A DNA stretch of 64,000 nt from Bradyrhizobium sp. AUGA SZCCT0283. GTDB lineage: Bacteria; Pseudomonadota; Alphaproteobacteria; Rhizobiales; Xanthobacteraceae. The stretch spans positions 1-64,000 of the forward strand of contig NZ_JAFCLU010000025.1 of the NCBI RefSeq assembly GCF_018130385.1, given 5' to 3'. The notes under the pieces are model-generated. The model made no database searches, was not told where the DNA came from, and was given only the letters and a program-made list of their open reading frames with translations. The translations under genes and the position numbers were made by a program. Shown here piece after piece: positions 50,243 through 59,434 of the stretch. How positions within the stretch are numbered: the stretch's first letter is position 1; every line of letters starts with the position of its first letter.

Positions 50243-51805
50243 ATGCGCGCGGCGAGCGAAGCAAATACCGAAACAGCGAAAGCACCCACGCGGACGGTTC
50301 TCGATACCATCGAGCGGATCGGAAATAGCGTCCCCCATCCCGTCGTGATCTTCCTGATACTGATCGCAATCGCCGTGATCGTATCGCACCTGCTGTATCT
50401 GCTCGACGCGTCAGTTTCCTATCAGGTCATCAACCCGGCGACGCACGGCGCCGAGACCGTGACAACCCGCGCCAACAGTCTGCTGACGGCGGCGGGTATC
50501 AGGCACATCTATACGCAGCTGGTGCCGAATTTCATGGGCTTCAGCGCGGTCGGACTGCTGATCATCGCCATGATCGGCGTCGGAGCGGCCGAAGAGGCAG
50601 GCCTCGTCAACGCATGCATTCGAAAACTCGTGACCGTGTCACCGCGCTGGGCGCTGACCTACATTCTCGCCTTCGTTGGCATTATCTCGAGCGTCGCCTC
50701 GGACGCGGGCTATCTCGTGCTGATCCCGTTGGCAGGCACTGCGCTTTTGAGCGTCGGCCGGCATCCGCTTGCCGGGCTGGCGCTGGGCTTTGCCGGTGTC
50801 GCCAGCGCCTTCAGCGTCAATATGCTCATCAAGCCGCTCGATGCGGTTCTCACTGAATTGACCAACGATGCCATTCACATCGTCAATCCGTCGCTGTCGA
50901 TCGCGGTAACGGCGAATTTGTGGTTTTCAATCGTGTCGGTCGTCGTCTTGACGATCGTGATTGCTTTGATCACCGAACGGATCATCGAGCCTCGCCTTGG
51001 CAAGTATCGGGAAGATCACGCGAGGGAAAGATTGCCCCCGCATGAAGGCGGGCAACTGTCCGTCCAGGAGGCGCTCGGATTGAGGTACGCCGGCGCGGGG
51101 CTGCTGGCCGTCATAGCGGCGTTTTGCCTGCTGACACTGCCGTCGGGAGCGCCGCTTCGCGATCCAACGACGGGTGCGCTGGTCGGAAACTCGCCCTTCA
51201 TGAGCGGGCTGATCGGCCTCGTCATGTTGTTGTTCCTGGTGACCGGCATCGCCTATGGCATCGGAGCAGGAACAATCCGGCGCGCCACCGATGTCGTCGA
51301 TGCCATGACCAAGGCGGTATCGGGATTGGGCGGCACGATTCTGCTGTTTGTCGTCATCAGCCAGTTTGTCGACTATTTCACTTACAGCAACATGCCGACG
51401 CTGCTGGCGGTCAAGATGGCCGATGTTCTGAAGAATGCAAACATCGGCCCATTGTGGCTATTGCTTGGACTTATTCTGGTCGTTGCAATCCTTGATCTGA
51501 TCTTCACGCCGGCAATCGCGACATGGGCCATCTTTGCACCGCTATTCGTGCCGCTGTTCGTGCAGCTGGCCGTCGATCCGGCGGCGGTGCTGGCCGCATA
51601 CAGGGTCGGAGACGGACCCATCAACTCAATCACGCCGCTTAACCCCTACTTCGCGCTGGTCGTAGGCTTTGCCCAAAAGTACGACCGCGACGCTGGTGTC
51701 GGCACCGTCGTCGCGCTGATGCTGCCCTACGTGGTCTGGATGTTTGCAGTTTGGATAGTTCTTTTCATCGCGTGGTACCTCTTGGGCGTTCCCTGGGGAG
51801 TGTAA
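50243..51805 (+). CDS. AbgT-family transporter
   Basis: Predicted 520-residue permease with about 12 membrane segments. Conserved AbgT stretches are VLDTIERIGNSVPHPVVIFL, VPNFMGFSAVGLLIIAMIGV, SSVASDAGYLVLIPLAGTAL and SNMPTLLAVKMADVLKNANI. AbgT imports p-aminobenzoyl-glutamate in E. coli; other members export sulfonamides. Which applies here is not known, and no abgAB hydrolase genes are nearby. It follows the DUF1269 gene on the same strand. Confidence 0.92.
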   Translation: MRAASEANTETAKAPTRTVLDTIERIGNSVPHPVVIFLILIAIAVIVSHLLYLLDASVSYQVINPATHGAETVTTRANSLLTAAGIRHIYTQLVPNFMGFSAVGLLIIAMIGVGAAEEAGLVNACIRKLVTVSPRWALTYILAFVGIISSVASDAGYLVLIPLAGTALLSVGRHPLAGLALGFAGVASAFSVNMLIKPLDAVLTELTNDAIHIVNPSLSIAVTANLWFSIVSVVVLTIVIALITERIIEPRLGKYREDHARERLPPHEGGQLSVQEALGLRYAGAGLLAVIAAFCLLTLPSGAPLRDPTTGALVGNSPFMSGLIGLVMLLFLVTGIAYGIGAGTIRRATDVVDAMTKAVSGLGGTILLFVVISQFVDYFTYSNMPTLLAVKMADVLKNANIGPLWLLLGLILVVAILDLIFTPAIATWAIFAPLFVPLFVQLAVDPAAVLAAYRVGDGPINSITPLNPYFALVVGFAQKYDRDAGVGTVVALMLPYVVWMFAVWIVLFIAWYLLGVPWGV

Positions 51806-51843
51806 CCGGAACCGCGGTGCTGGCGCGAGATGGGAGCTCGGCG

Positions 51844-53622
51844 ATGACAAGGTCGACTGTGGAGCGCGGCCCAAACGGCATGGAAGACCGCATGCTGATC
51901 GATCCGCGCCGCGGCGATATCGAGGACGATGCCGCCAGTCCCGGGCAACGGTCGCTGCTTGCGATCGCCGGCAGCCTGCTGGTCGAAATCAGTTTGCCCA
52001 AACTGCTGTTTGCCTGGACGGTGTTGCTGTTGTTGCCGGCAGTGCTTCTGGGTCTGGCGCCGCTGCTGGTCTCCGCCTGGTTTTCAACCTTGTCGGAACA
52101 GCTTGCCACGCTGACCGAGATCGGCACGGCCCTCGCCTTGCTTGCGATCGTCGCGGTGGGATGGATCGGATGGCGGCCGTTGTTCCGGATCGCCGAAGTC
52201 AATTTCTGGTCGCTCAACGCGCTCGCCGTGCAGCCTGGCTACGCGTTCACCCGCGAAGCGCTGCGCCACCTGACGGAACGGATATCGGGCAGAAAGCTGA
52301 CCGTCGCCGGCCGGGCGAGGTTACGCAGCGCCAATTCGGTTGGGGCCGGCATCATGCTGTCCGCATGCGCCGTGCTGATGGCGATGCTGGCCTGGCCCGC
52401 CTCGCGTTGGACAGGCGGCTGGAACGACCTGGCCTCGCTGCATCGCCTCGCCATGCCTGCGCTGGCAAACGCCATTCTGCTGGTGTCGGCGTATCTGGCG
52501 GTCGCATCGCTGGCGTGGGGATTTGCGGATGCCAGCATGCAGCAACCCGTCGACCTCGCCGCGTTCGATACCCCTTCGTCCCGGGGGCGGAGCTGGCGTG
52601 TTGCGCATCTATCGGACCTGCACGTGATTGGCGAACAATACGGCTTCCGTATCGAAAGCGGACGGGCGGGCCCGCGCGGCAATGGCCGGCTCGATCGGGT
52701 CCTGGCGCATCTCGCCGCCATTCATGCGATCGATCCACTCGACCACGTTCTCATCACCGGCGACATGACCGACGCCGGCCGCGCCGGCGAATGGGCCGCA
52801 TTCCTCGACGCAATAGCGCGTCATCCGGAACTAGCCGCGCGCATGGTCGTGTTGCCGGGCAATCACGACGTCAACATCGTCGACCGCGCCAATCCGGCCC
52901 GGCTCGATCTGCCGTTCAGCCCCGGCAAGCGGTTACGGCAAATCCGCGCCCTGTCGGCGATGGCAGCCGTGCAAGGCAATCGTGTGCGCGTGGTCGACGC
53001 CTTGGGACAACCGACCGTGACGCTGAACGAGGCGCTGGCGCCGCACCGTGATGCGATCGTGGCGCTTGCGGAGCATGGCGGCCTGCGCCGTACAGCGGCG
53101 CTGCGTAGCCTGTTCGACGACCAGTTTCCGATGATCCTGCCGCCGGAAGCGGAAGACGGCCTCGGAATAGCCATCCTGAACTCCAATGCAGAGACCCATT
53201 TTTCCTTCACCAACGCGCTCGGGCTGGTGTCCGTCGAACAGACGCATCGCTTCGAGGCGGCGATCCGCCATCATCCGGCAGCACGCTGGATCGTCGCATT
53301 GCACCACCATGTGGTGGAGTATCCCATGCCGGTGAAGGCATTCTCGGAACGCATCGGGACGGCACTGATCAACGGCAGCTGGTTCGTACGCAGGCTGGAA
53401 GCGTTGGCCGGTCGCGCCGTGGTGATGCACGGCCACCGCCATATCGACTGGATCGGCGTATGCGGCTCGTTGAAGATCATCTCCGCGCCATCGCCAGTGA
53501 TGAATGCGACCGATGATGCGACGACGCATTTCTATATTCACACGCTGGCGGCTGGGCCTGATCGACAGCTTGGTCTGCTGCCGCCACAGCGTGTGGAGAT
53601 TGCCGGCGAGAAAAATTCCTAG
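51844..53622 (+). CDS. Membrane-anchored metallophosphoesterase
   Basis: Predicted 592-residue protein. The first ~240 residues have about four membrane segments (around 50-75, 90-112, 165-185 and 198-222). The second part is a calcineurin-like phosphoesterase: HLSDLHV, ITGDMTDAGR, LPGNHDVN, LHHHVV and MHGHRH give all metal-binding blocks. The substrate is unknown. The ATG at 51844 follows GGGAG and lies 38 bases after the AbgT stop, so the two could be co-transcribed. Confidence 0.85.
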   Translation: MTRSTVERGPNGMEDRMLIDPRRGDIEDDAASPGQRSLLAIAGSLLVEISLPKLLFAWTVLLLLPAVLLGLAPLLVSAWFSTLSEQLATLTEIGTALALLAIVAVGWIGWRPLFRIAEVNFWSLNALAVQPGYAFTREALRHLTERISGRKLTVAGRARLRSANSVGAGIMLSACAVLMAMLAWPASRWTGGWNDLASLHRLAMPALANAILLVSAYLAVASLAWGFADASMQQPVDLAAFDTPSSRGRSWRVAHLSDLHVIGEQYGFRIESGRAGPRGNGRLDRVLAHLAAIHAIDPLDHVLITGDMTDAGRAGEWAAFLDAIARHPELAARMVVLPGNHDVNIVDRANPARLDLPFSPGKRLRQIRALSAMAAVQGNRVRVVDALGQPTVTLNEALAPHRDAIVALAEHGGLRRTAALRSLFDDQFPMILPPEAEDGLGIAILNSNAETHFSFTNALGLVSVEQTHRFEAAIRHHPAARWIVALHHHVVEYPMPVKAFSERIGTALINGSWFVRRLEALAGRAVVMHGHRHIDWIGVCGSLKIISAPSPVMNATDDATTHFYIHTLAAGPDRQLGLLPPQRVEIAGEKNS

Positions 53623-53842
53623 GTGTCCGGCATTGCCTCCGAAAGTGGACATCCATCAGAGGCGACATCCACTCCGAGAATCAGACTGCAGGCGAGGCGC
53701 ACTACACGCGCAACTCAAACGATCAAGTGCAACGCCGACAAAGCTCAACGCTCGCGCGCGCAAAAATAGGCCTTTGAAGGTGAACGAGCTCACACCAGGA
53801 GCTTGAGCGGCAGGTCCATTTTGCTGGCTTGGGACGATCCAG

Positions 53843-54973
53843 ATGCAGGACCGAGTTACCATCCCCGAGTTAGCGGTCGGCGAGCTGCCGGAGCTGAAAG
53901 GCCATGGCCGCGACCTGCGAATAGACGCCTGCCGAGGCATCGCGCTGTGGTTCATCTTTCTTGACCATGTTCCCAACAACATCGGAAGTTGGCTGACGCT
54001 GCGGAACTACGGCTTCAGCGATGCCGCGGAAGTGTTCATGTTCGTCTCGGGCGTAACCTGCGCGCTGGCCTACGGCAGGGCATGGCGCTGCGAGGGCTGG
54101 ACCGGAGTGTTCAGCCGAACGCTGCGGCGAAGCTGGGACATTTATATCGCATTTCTGCTGCTCACGCTCGCCTGCGCCATCTTGGTTCACCTCGCAGGCC
54201 GTCTTGCTGACGAGAGCAATACGCGTATCTTGTTGGACCATCCCGGCGCGACGCTCGCGCGCGCGGCGGTCCTGCAATACCGTCCCGTCAATACCGACGT
54301 GTTGGCGGTCTTCGTGCTTTTTCACCTCTTGTTTGCGCCGCTGCTGTGGCTGCTGCTGCGGGTTCCGAACGCGACGCTTGGCGCCTCGCTGGCACTTTAT
54401 GTGTTGGTGCACGCCTTTGGCTGGACCGTCCCGGCGTGGCCGAACGGCCACTGGGCTTTCAATCCGCTGGCCTGGCAGCTGCTGTTCGTGCTTGGCGCGT
54501 GGTGGATGATCAAGAGGCCCCGGCCGTGGGTGACGTCACGCACGACGCTTGTGCTTGCCATCCTGTATCTGCTCTTCAGCTTGGTCATCGCATTGAGCTG
54601 GCGCATCAAACCGCTGGAAGCGCTGATCCCGCAGGCGCTGGCGAAACCGCTTTACCCATTGGACAAATCGAATCTCGATCCATTGCGACTGCTGCATTTC
54701 TTGGCCATAGCGGTTTTGGCGGCATGGCTCGTGCCTCGCAATTGGCGAGGGCTGACGACGCCGGTAATGCGCGGCGCGATCCGCTGTGGCCAGAACTCGC
54801 TGCCAATCTATTGCCTCGGCGTTCTGCTGACGTTCGCCAGCCACGTGGTGCTGCTCGACATTTCAGACGGACTTGCGATGCAGATAGCATTGAGTCTCGC
54901 GGGCATCGCAGCGATGATCGCGACCGCAACACTGCTGAACTCGATGAGCATTAAACCCAGGCAGCGATCGTAA
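53843..54973 (+). CDS. opgC: OpgC protein
   Basis: Predicted 376-residue integral membrane protein with about ten segments. It belongs to the OpgC family, acyltransferase-3 relatives that add succinyl groups to osmoregulated periplasmic glucans. The start DLRIDACRGIALWFIFLDHV with NYGFSDAAEVFMFVSGVTCA is the family signature. GQNSLPIYCLGVLLTFASHV lies near the C-terminus. No opgGH or cyclic glucan synthase gene is in the window. It stands alone on the plus strand. Confidence 0.88.
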   Translation: MQDRVTIPELAVGELPELKGHGRDLRIDACRGIALWFIFLDHVPNNIGSWLTLRNYGFSDAAEVFMFVSGVTCALAYGRAWRCEGWTGVFSRTLRRSWDIYIAFLLLTLACAILVHLAGRLADESNTRILLDHPGATLARAAVLQYRPVNTDVLAVFVLFHLLFAPLLWLLLRVPNATLGASLALYVLVHAFGWTVPAWPNGHWAFNPLAWQLLFVLGAWWMIKRPRPWVTSRTTLVLAILYLLFSLVIALSWRIKPLEALIPQALAKPLYPLDKSNLDPLRLLHFLAIAVLAAWLVPRNWRGLTTPVMRGAIRCGQNSLPIYCLGVLLTFASHVVLLDISDGLAMQIALSLAGIAAMIATATLLNSMSIKPRQRS

Positions 54974-55184
54974 TATTTGGACACTGCGATCAGCGAGAAT
55001 GGCTGTGAAAGACGAAGAATGCCGTTCTTGCTGAGATCGCTGCCGGCCGGGGCCCTGCCTCCGACAGCGCTAAATTTGTCCGCTCGCGGCCATACAGCGG
55101 TTGGAGGTCCGCTTCACTCCCAACAGCGGATTAATGGCTACGCCGCCAAGGTTGCCCTTCAGTCGGTTCTTATGAGTAAGCGTC

Positions 55185-56219
55185 CTAGAGCTTGCCCGGC
55201 TTCATCTGATCCGGTCCACCGAACAGATCGGCGACCCAGCGGCTTGACGGATGCGCGGCGCAGAAGGTCAGAATTGCCAGCGTGATCGGCACGCCGATGA
55301 AGGTGCCGAACAGGCCCCACAGGAACGTCCAGAAGAAGATCGCGAACAGCACGACAACCGGCGAAATCGACAACATCGAGCCGGCCACCCGCGGCTCGAT
55401 GTAGCTGCCGACCACGAACTGGATGACGTTCAGGCAGACGAAGACGCCGAGGACCGCCGGCCAGCTCTCGAACTGCGTCATCGCCAGCAAGGTCGGAAAC
55501 AGCGTTGCGACGAAAGGACCGATGAACGGGATATAGTTGAGCACGAAGGCAATCACGCCCCACTCGAATGCGAACGGCAATCCGGCCACCCACGCGAATG
55601 CGCCCACCAACAGGCCGGTCACCGCGCTCATCTGCGTCCGCACCAGCAGATACTTTCGGAATTTCGCCGCCGTCGCCGCGCTGCCGTCGAGCAGCACGCG
55701 GGCTGCGGCAGGATTATCCAGCCGCTCGATCTTTTGCCTGATGTTCTCGACTTCGAGAAGTCCGAGCATCACGTAAACCAGCGCGATCACCCAGAAGCTG
55801 AGCGTGGTATTGACGCGGGTCGTAACCTGCTGCGTCGCGCGCAGCAGCCAGCCAACGTTGAAGTGTTCGGCCCACAGCCCCGCAACCGAGATGCCATGGC
55901 CGTCCAGCCACGTCACCGTCGCCGAATAAAGCGCCTGATACCGCGGCAAATCGCCGACCACCGATCGGCCGACACGACCAAATCCCCAGGCCGCGAGCGA
56001 AGCAAAGCCGAGACAGATCGCCACCGTCGCAGCGACCGTGATCGCCAGCGCGGCAAGCTTCGGCATCCAGGACTGCAACTGCTTCTGGATCGGCCACACA
56101 ATCGCGATGATGAACAGGGCGGCCGCAAGCGGCGCGAACACTTTGCTCGCCTGAGCCAGCGCCGCCGTGACCAGGACGCCCGCGATGATTCCTGTGGTGG
56201 TCTTTAGCCCGAAGCCCAT
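55185..56219 (-). CDS. AI-2E (PerM/YdiK) family permease
   Basis: Predicted 344-residue polytopic membrane protein. It has the AI-2E family layout: paired N-terminal segments, a central amphipathic region (LLRATQQVTTRVNTTLSF) and the C-terminal signature GVIAFVLNYIPFIGPFVATL, followed by PRVAGSMLSISPVVVLFAIF. Members export signals, sodium or unknown solutes, so the name does not imply autoinducer transport. It is divergent from the caspase-like gene. Confidence 0.88.
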   Translation of the reverse strand: MGFGLKTTTGIIAGVLVTAALAQASKVFAPLAAALFIIAIVWPIQKQLQSWMPKLAALAITVAATVAICLGFASLAAWGFGRVGRSVVGDLPRYQALYSATVTWLDGHGISVAGLWAEHFNVGWLLRATQQVTTRVNTTLSFWVIALVYVMLGLLEVENIRQKIERLDNPAAARVLLDGSAATAAKFRKYLLVRTQMSAVTGLLVGAFAWVAGLPFAFEWGVIAFVLNYIPFIGPFVATLFPTLLAMTQFESWPAVLGVFVCLNVIQFVVGSYIEPRVAGSMLSISPVVVLFAIFFWTFLWGLFGTFIGVPITLAILTFCAAHPSSRWVADLFGGPDQMKPGKL

Positions 56220-56391
56220 TTTGGGTTCCTTCGACCTTTCGGCAACCCGAGATTGTCAGCCGTATCGCGCGGCGGCAAGCGTGGAAGCGCCTCCCGCAGC
56301 AAGCGTGACCGGCGTCACGTACCGCCATGCTGATGCGGTTTAGCGTCCCCACAGCAAATCTCGCCACGAGGTTCATTTGAGGAATGCTGCC

Positions 56392-57966
56392 ATGTCCCGT
56401 TTTAAGTCAACGCTATTGCGCGCCGGTCTCCTGGCAAGCCTGTTGAGCTTCGGCACCGGCGCAGCCTTCGCCGAAGCCCCGAACGCCGACATCCGCACCG
56501 GCATGCAAACGCCGCCGCCGGCCGACCAGCGCATCGCGCTGGTGATCGGCAATTCGAATTACCAGACCGCACCGAAGCTCGCCAATCCCGGCAACGACGC
56601 GCAATCGATGTCGCAACTTTTGAACTCGGCGGGCTTCGAGGTCACCCAGGCGACCGACCTGACGCGCAGCGACATGGTCAAGGTCGTGCAGGACTTCTCC
56701 GCCAGGGTCGCCGAGCGCGGCCCCGGCGCCGTCGCCATGATCTACTATGCCGGTCACGGCGTGCAGGTGGCGGGCGAGAACTATCTGCTTCCGGTCGATG
56801 CGAAAATCTCGTCGCCGTCCGATCTCGATGGCAATTCGCTGCGACTGGTCGACCTGATGGGTACTCTGGAATCCATCTCGAGCCGGATGCGCATCGTCGT
56901 GCTCGACGCCTGCCGCAACAATCCGTTCCCCGAGGTCAATGACACCGGACGCGGCTTGGCAATCGTCGACGCACCGAACGGCTCGATCGTCGGTTACTCG
57001 ACCGCACCGGGCATGGAAGCGCAGGATGGCGACGGCAACCACAGCCCGTATACGTCCGCGTTCCTGAATATCGCGCGCGAACCGAACCTGCCGATCGAGC
57101 AATTGTTCAAGCGCGTCCGGCTTGAAGTGAACAACGCAACCAAAGGCCGTCAGACGCCGTGGGAAAGTTCGTCGCTGACCTCCGATTTCTATTTCTTCGG
57201 CGATACGGCGGTTGCCGCAGGCCGCGCGCCGGATCGCCGCCCGATCATGCAGATGGCGGCGAACCTGCCCTCGCGTTCGGTGCGCCAGGCCTACGACTAC
57301 GTGCTGTCCGAAGGCTCGCCCGAGTACTATGAGGAGTTCATCCGTCTCTACCCGCATGACCCGCTGTGCGACCACATCCGCGTGCTGCTCGGCAACCTCG
57401 TGGTGGCAAAGGCGTGGCACAAGGCGGTGCTCGCGAACTCGCCCTTCGCTTACAAGACGTTCTACGACAATTATTCCAACAGCCCTTACGCCAAGTCTGC
57501 GCTGAAGCTCCAGGGTGCGCCGAAGGCCGTGCCGCTGATGCAGTTCACGCATCTGGCAAAGCAGTCGCCGATGTACAAGCCGGGGAACTTCGGCCACACG
57601 CCGACGCTGGGTATCTCCAAGGGTAATCTTGGCGCTCAGGCCCACATGCCGATGACGTCCAAAATCGTCACACTGCCGGCCAAGGGCATGAACGCGAACA
57701 ACCCGGCCCATGGCGGCAACCTCGGCAAGGGGACGACACTGCCCGGCAAGTTCAACGCCAAGCCCATCAACGCCGGCAAGGTCACCGGCTATCCCGGCAA
57801 GTTCAACAGCCGTCCGATGCGCGTCAACAGGCCCGTGATCAACGCCGCGCCACGCCGTTTCAACAGTGGTATGGGCGGCGGAGGTTTTGGCCACCGCTTC
57901 GCCGCAAGCCCATCCCGCGGTTCGTTCGGCGGCGGCTCGTTCGGCGGCGGTTTCAGGCGGCGCTGA
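56392..57966 (+). CDS. Exported caspase-like (C14) protein
   Basis: Predicted 524-residue protein. A signal peptide (about residues 1-28) precedes a caspase-like p20 domain: RIALVIGNSNYQTAPKLANP, catalytic His122 in YYAGHGVQ and Cys174 in VLDACRNNPF. Both catalytic residues are present. After about residue 290 there is a helical, TPR-like stretch (YVLSEGSPEYYEEFIRLYP and following), then a basic Pro/Asn/Gly-rich tail ending in GGGSFGGGFRRR. The start ATG at 56392 follows GAGG; the codon at 56377 is TTG. Substrate and role are unknown. Confidence 0.87.
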   Translation: MSRFKSTLLRAGLLASLLSFGTGAAFAEAPNADIRTGMQTPPPADQRIALVIGNSNYQTAPKLANPGNDAQSMSQLLNSAGFEVTQATDLTRSDMVKVVQDFSARVAERGPGAVAMIYYAGHGVQVAGENYLLPVDAKISSPSDLDGNSLRLVDLMGTLESISSRMRIVVLDACRNNPFPEVNDTGRGLAIVDAPNGSIVGYSTAPGMEAQDGDGNHSPYTSAFLNIAREPNLPIEQLFKRVRLEVNNATKGRQTPWESSSLTSDFYFFGDTAVAAGRAPDRRPIMQMAANLPSRSVRQAYDYVLSEGSPEYYEEFIRLYPHDPLCDHIRVLLGNLVVAKAWHKAVLANSPFAYKTFYDNYSNSPYAKSALKLQGAPKAVPLMQFTHLAKQSPMYKPGNFGHTPTLGISKGNLGAQAHMPMTSKIVTLPAKGMNANNPAHGGNLGKGTTLPGKFNAKPINAGKVTGYPGKFNSRPMRVNRPVINAAPRRFNSGMGGGGFGHRFAASPSRGSFGGGSFGGGFRRR

Positions 57967-57991
57967 TTAGAGAGCTTCGTGCCATGCGAAT

Positions 57992-58017
57992 CCGGGCAGA
58001 GCGCACGCTCTGCCCGG
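57992..58017. terminator. Bidirectional hairpin between the caspase-like and Vgb-like genes
   Basis: CCGGGCAGAGCG (57992-58003) pairs perfectly with CGCTCTGCCCGG (58006-58017). It sits between two convergent genes. T-runs are short, so its terminator role rests mainly on stem stability and position. Confidence 0.65.
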
Positions 58018-58031
58018 TTCCGTTTAGTATG

Positions 58032-59258
58032 CTACTTGATGTCGACCAGCCCGACCTGGTTCGTCAGGCTGTCCGCGATGACCGGATTTCCGTCCGGCGC
58101 GACATCCATATTGCGCACGATATCGCCACCGCCGGGAATCGCCCAGCTCTGGAATTTTTCGGTCACCGGATCAAACCGCACGATCGTGTTCGGCTTGGCG
58201 GCGGACCCGCTGTACCACACCGCCTTGTTCGTGAAGACGATGCCGTAAGGTTCCGACTTCGCGCCGCTCGGCGAAGGCCACTCCTTTACATCGCCCGTCG
58301 CCAGATCGAGCCGCCCGAGATAGCCGCGCGAAAAATCGGCATACCAGACCATGCCGTCGGGATCGATCGCAAGCCGCCGCGGTCGGGCGGCCGGGTTCGG
58401 CAGCGCATATTCCCTGATCGCCATCGTCTGGGGATCGATGGTTGCAATCTTGTTGGTACCGAATTCGACGACAACAGGCACGCCCTGGGCGGTGATCTTG
58501 AGACCGTAGGGCCGCGACTTCGGCGTCGGAGAGGTCACGAGCGTGATCGCGCCGGTTGCGGGATCGAGCCGTCCGATCATGTTCGCCTGCTGGACGGTGA
58601 ACCACAGCATTCCGCTCTGGTCGAAATTGAGCGTGTGCGGATCCTTTGCGCTGGCGTCCGGCAGCGGGTATTCGGTGACGAGTCCGGTGGACGGATCGAG
58701 CTTGCCGATCAGCGCGGCGCTGTTGCCAGTGAACCAGATATTGCCGCTCTTGTCCTCGGCCAGGCCGTGCGGCCCGCTGAGCGGCGACTTGAGCGTGTAT
58801 TCCCGGATCGCACCGGTCTTCGGGTCGAGCCGACCGAGCTTGTTGGCGAGCTGTCCGGTCCACCAGATCGAACTGTCGCGCGCGGCAAGCGGATCGTGCG
58901 GGCGCGAGCCAAGGGTTGGAACATCCCACATCCTGATGTCGGCCTTCACCGGGCCGTCGATGATAGACGCCGGTGGCCGCGACCGTTCGGGAAAGTTCTT
59001 GATGAGATAATCGATCATGGCGCCCCATTCTTCAGCGGGGACCGGCGCGTTCACGTTCTGCATCATGCGCACGACCGAGAGCCAGCCCTCCGCCGTATAG
59101 CCGACACGGATGCGGTTGATGTCGTGGCAGCCATCGCAGGTCGCAGCGAACCTTGCCTTGCTCGGACCTTCCGGCCATTCCTTCGCGGTGTACTGGGCGT
59201 GAGCAGCGGGCGCACCGAACACGATCGTGATAGACAAAACAGTCAGCGCGGCCCGCAT
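58032..59258 (-). CDS. Exported cytochrome c / Vgb-type beta-propeller fusion
   Basis: Predicted 408-residue periplasmic protein. After a signal peptide (about residues 1-21) comes one c-type heme motif, CDGCH (Cys41, Cys44, His45), in a short ~75-residue cytochrome-like domain. A seven-bladed propeller of the virginiamycin B lyase/streptogramin lyase type follows, with repeats such as GNIWFTGNSAALIGKLDPST and WYADFSRGYLGRLDLATG. The ATG at 59258 follows GGGAGG. The antibiotic-lyase name should not be taken literally. Confidence 0.83.
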   Translation of the reverse strand: MRAALTVLSITIVFGAPAAHAQYTAKEWPEGPSKARFAATCDGCHDINRIRVGYTAEGWLSVVRMMQNVNAPVPAEEWGAMIDYLIKNFPERSRPPASIIDGPVKADIRMWDVPTLGSRPHDPLAARDSSIWWTGQLANKLGRLDPKTGAIREYTLKSPLSGPHGLAEDKSGNIWFTGNSAALIGKLDPSTGLVTEYPLPDASAKDPHTLNFDQSGMLWFTVQQANMIGRLDPATGAITLVTSPTPKSRPYGLKITAQGVPVVVEFGTNKIATIDPQTMAIREYALPNPAARPRRLAIDPDGMVWYADFSRGYLGRLDLATGDVKEWPSPSGAKSEPYGIVFTNKAVWYSGSAAKPNTIVRFDPVTEKFQSWAIPGGGDIVRNMDVAPDGNPVIADSLTNQVGLVDIK

Positions 59259-59434
59259 TTGCGATCCTCCCGGTCGACCTGGTTCGATCCAGATCTTTTC
59301 AAGGAACTTCGTTGCGCGCAGCCTCGCTATCGAGGTCGCATCCGTCAAGGTTCTCCCGTTCAATCGTTATTGAACGGCACGCGCGACCGTCCGCTTGCGG
59401 CGATGCTGAAATCGTGTGGATGCCTTCGTTCTGG

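Noticed and set aside
56413..57894. 493-residue minus-strand open frame
   Set aside because: Antisense shadow of the caspase-like gene.
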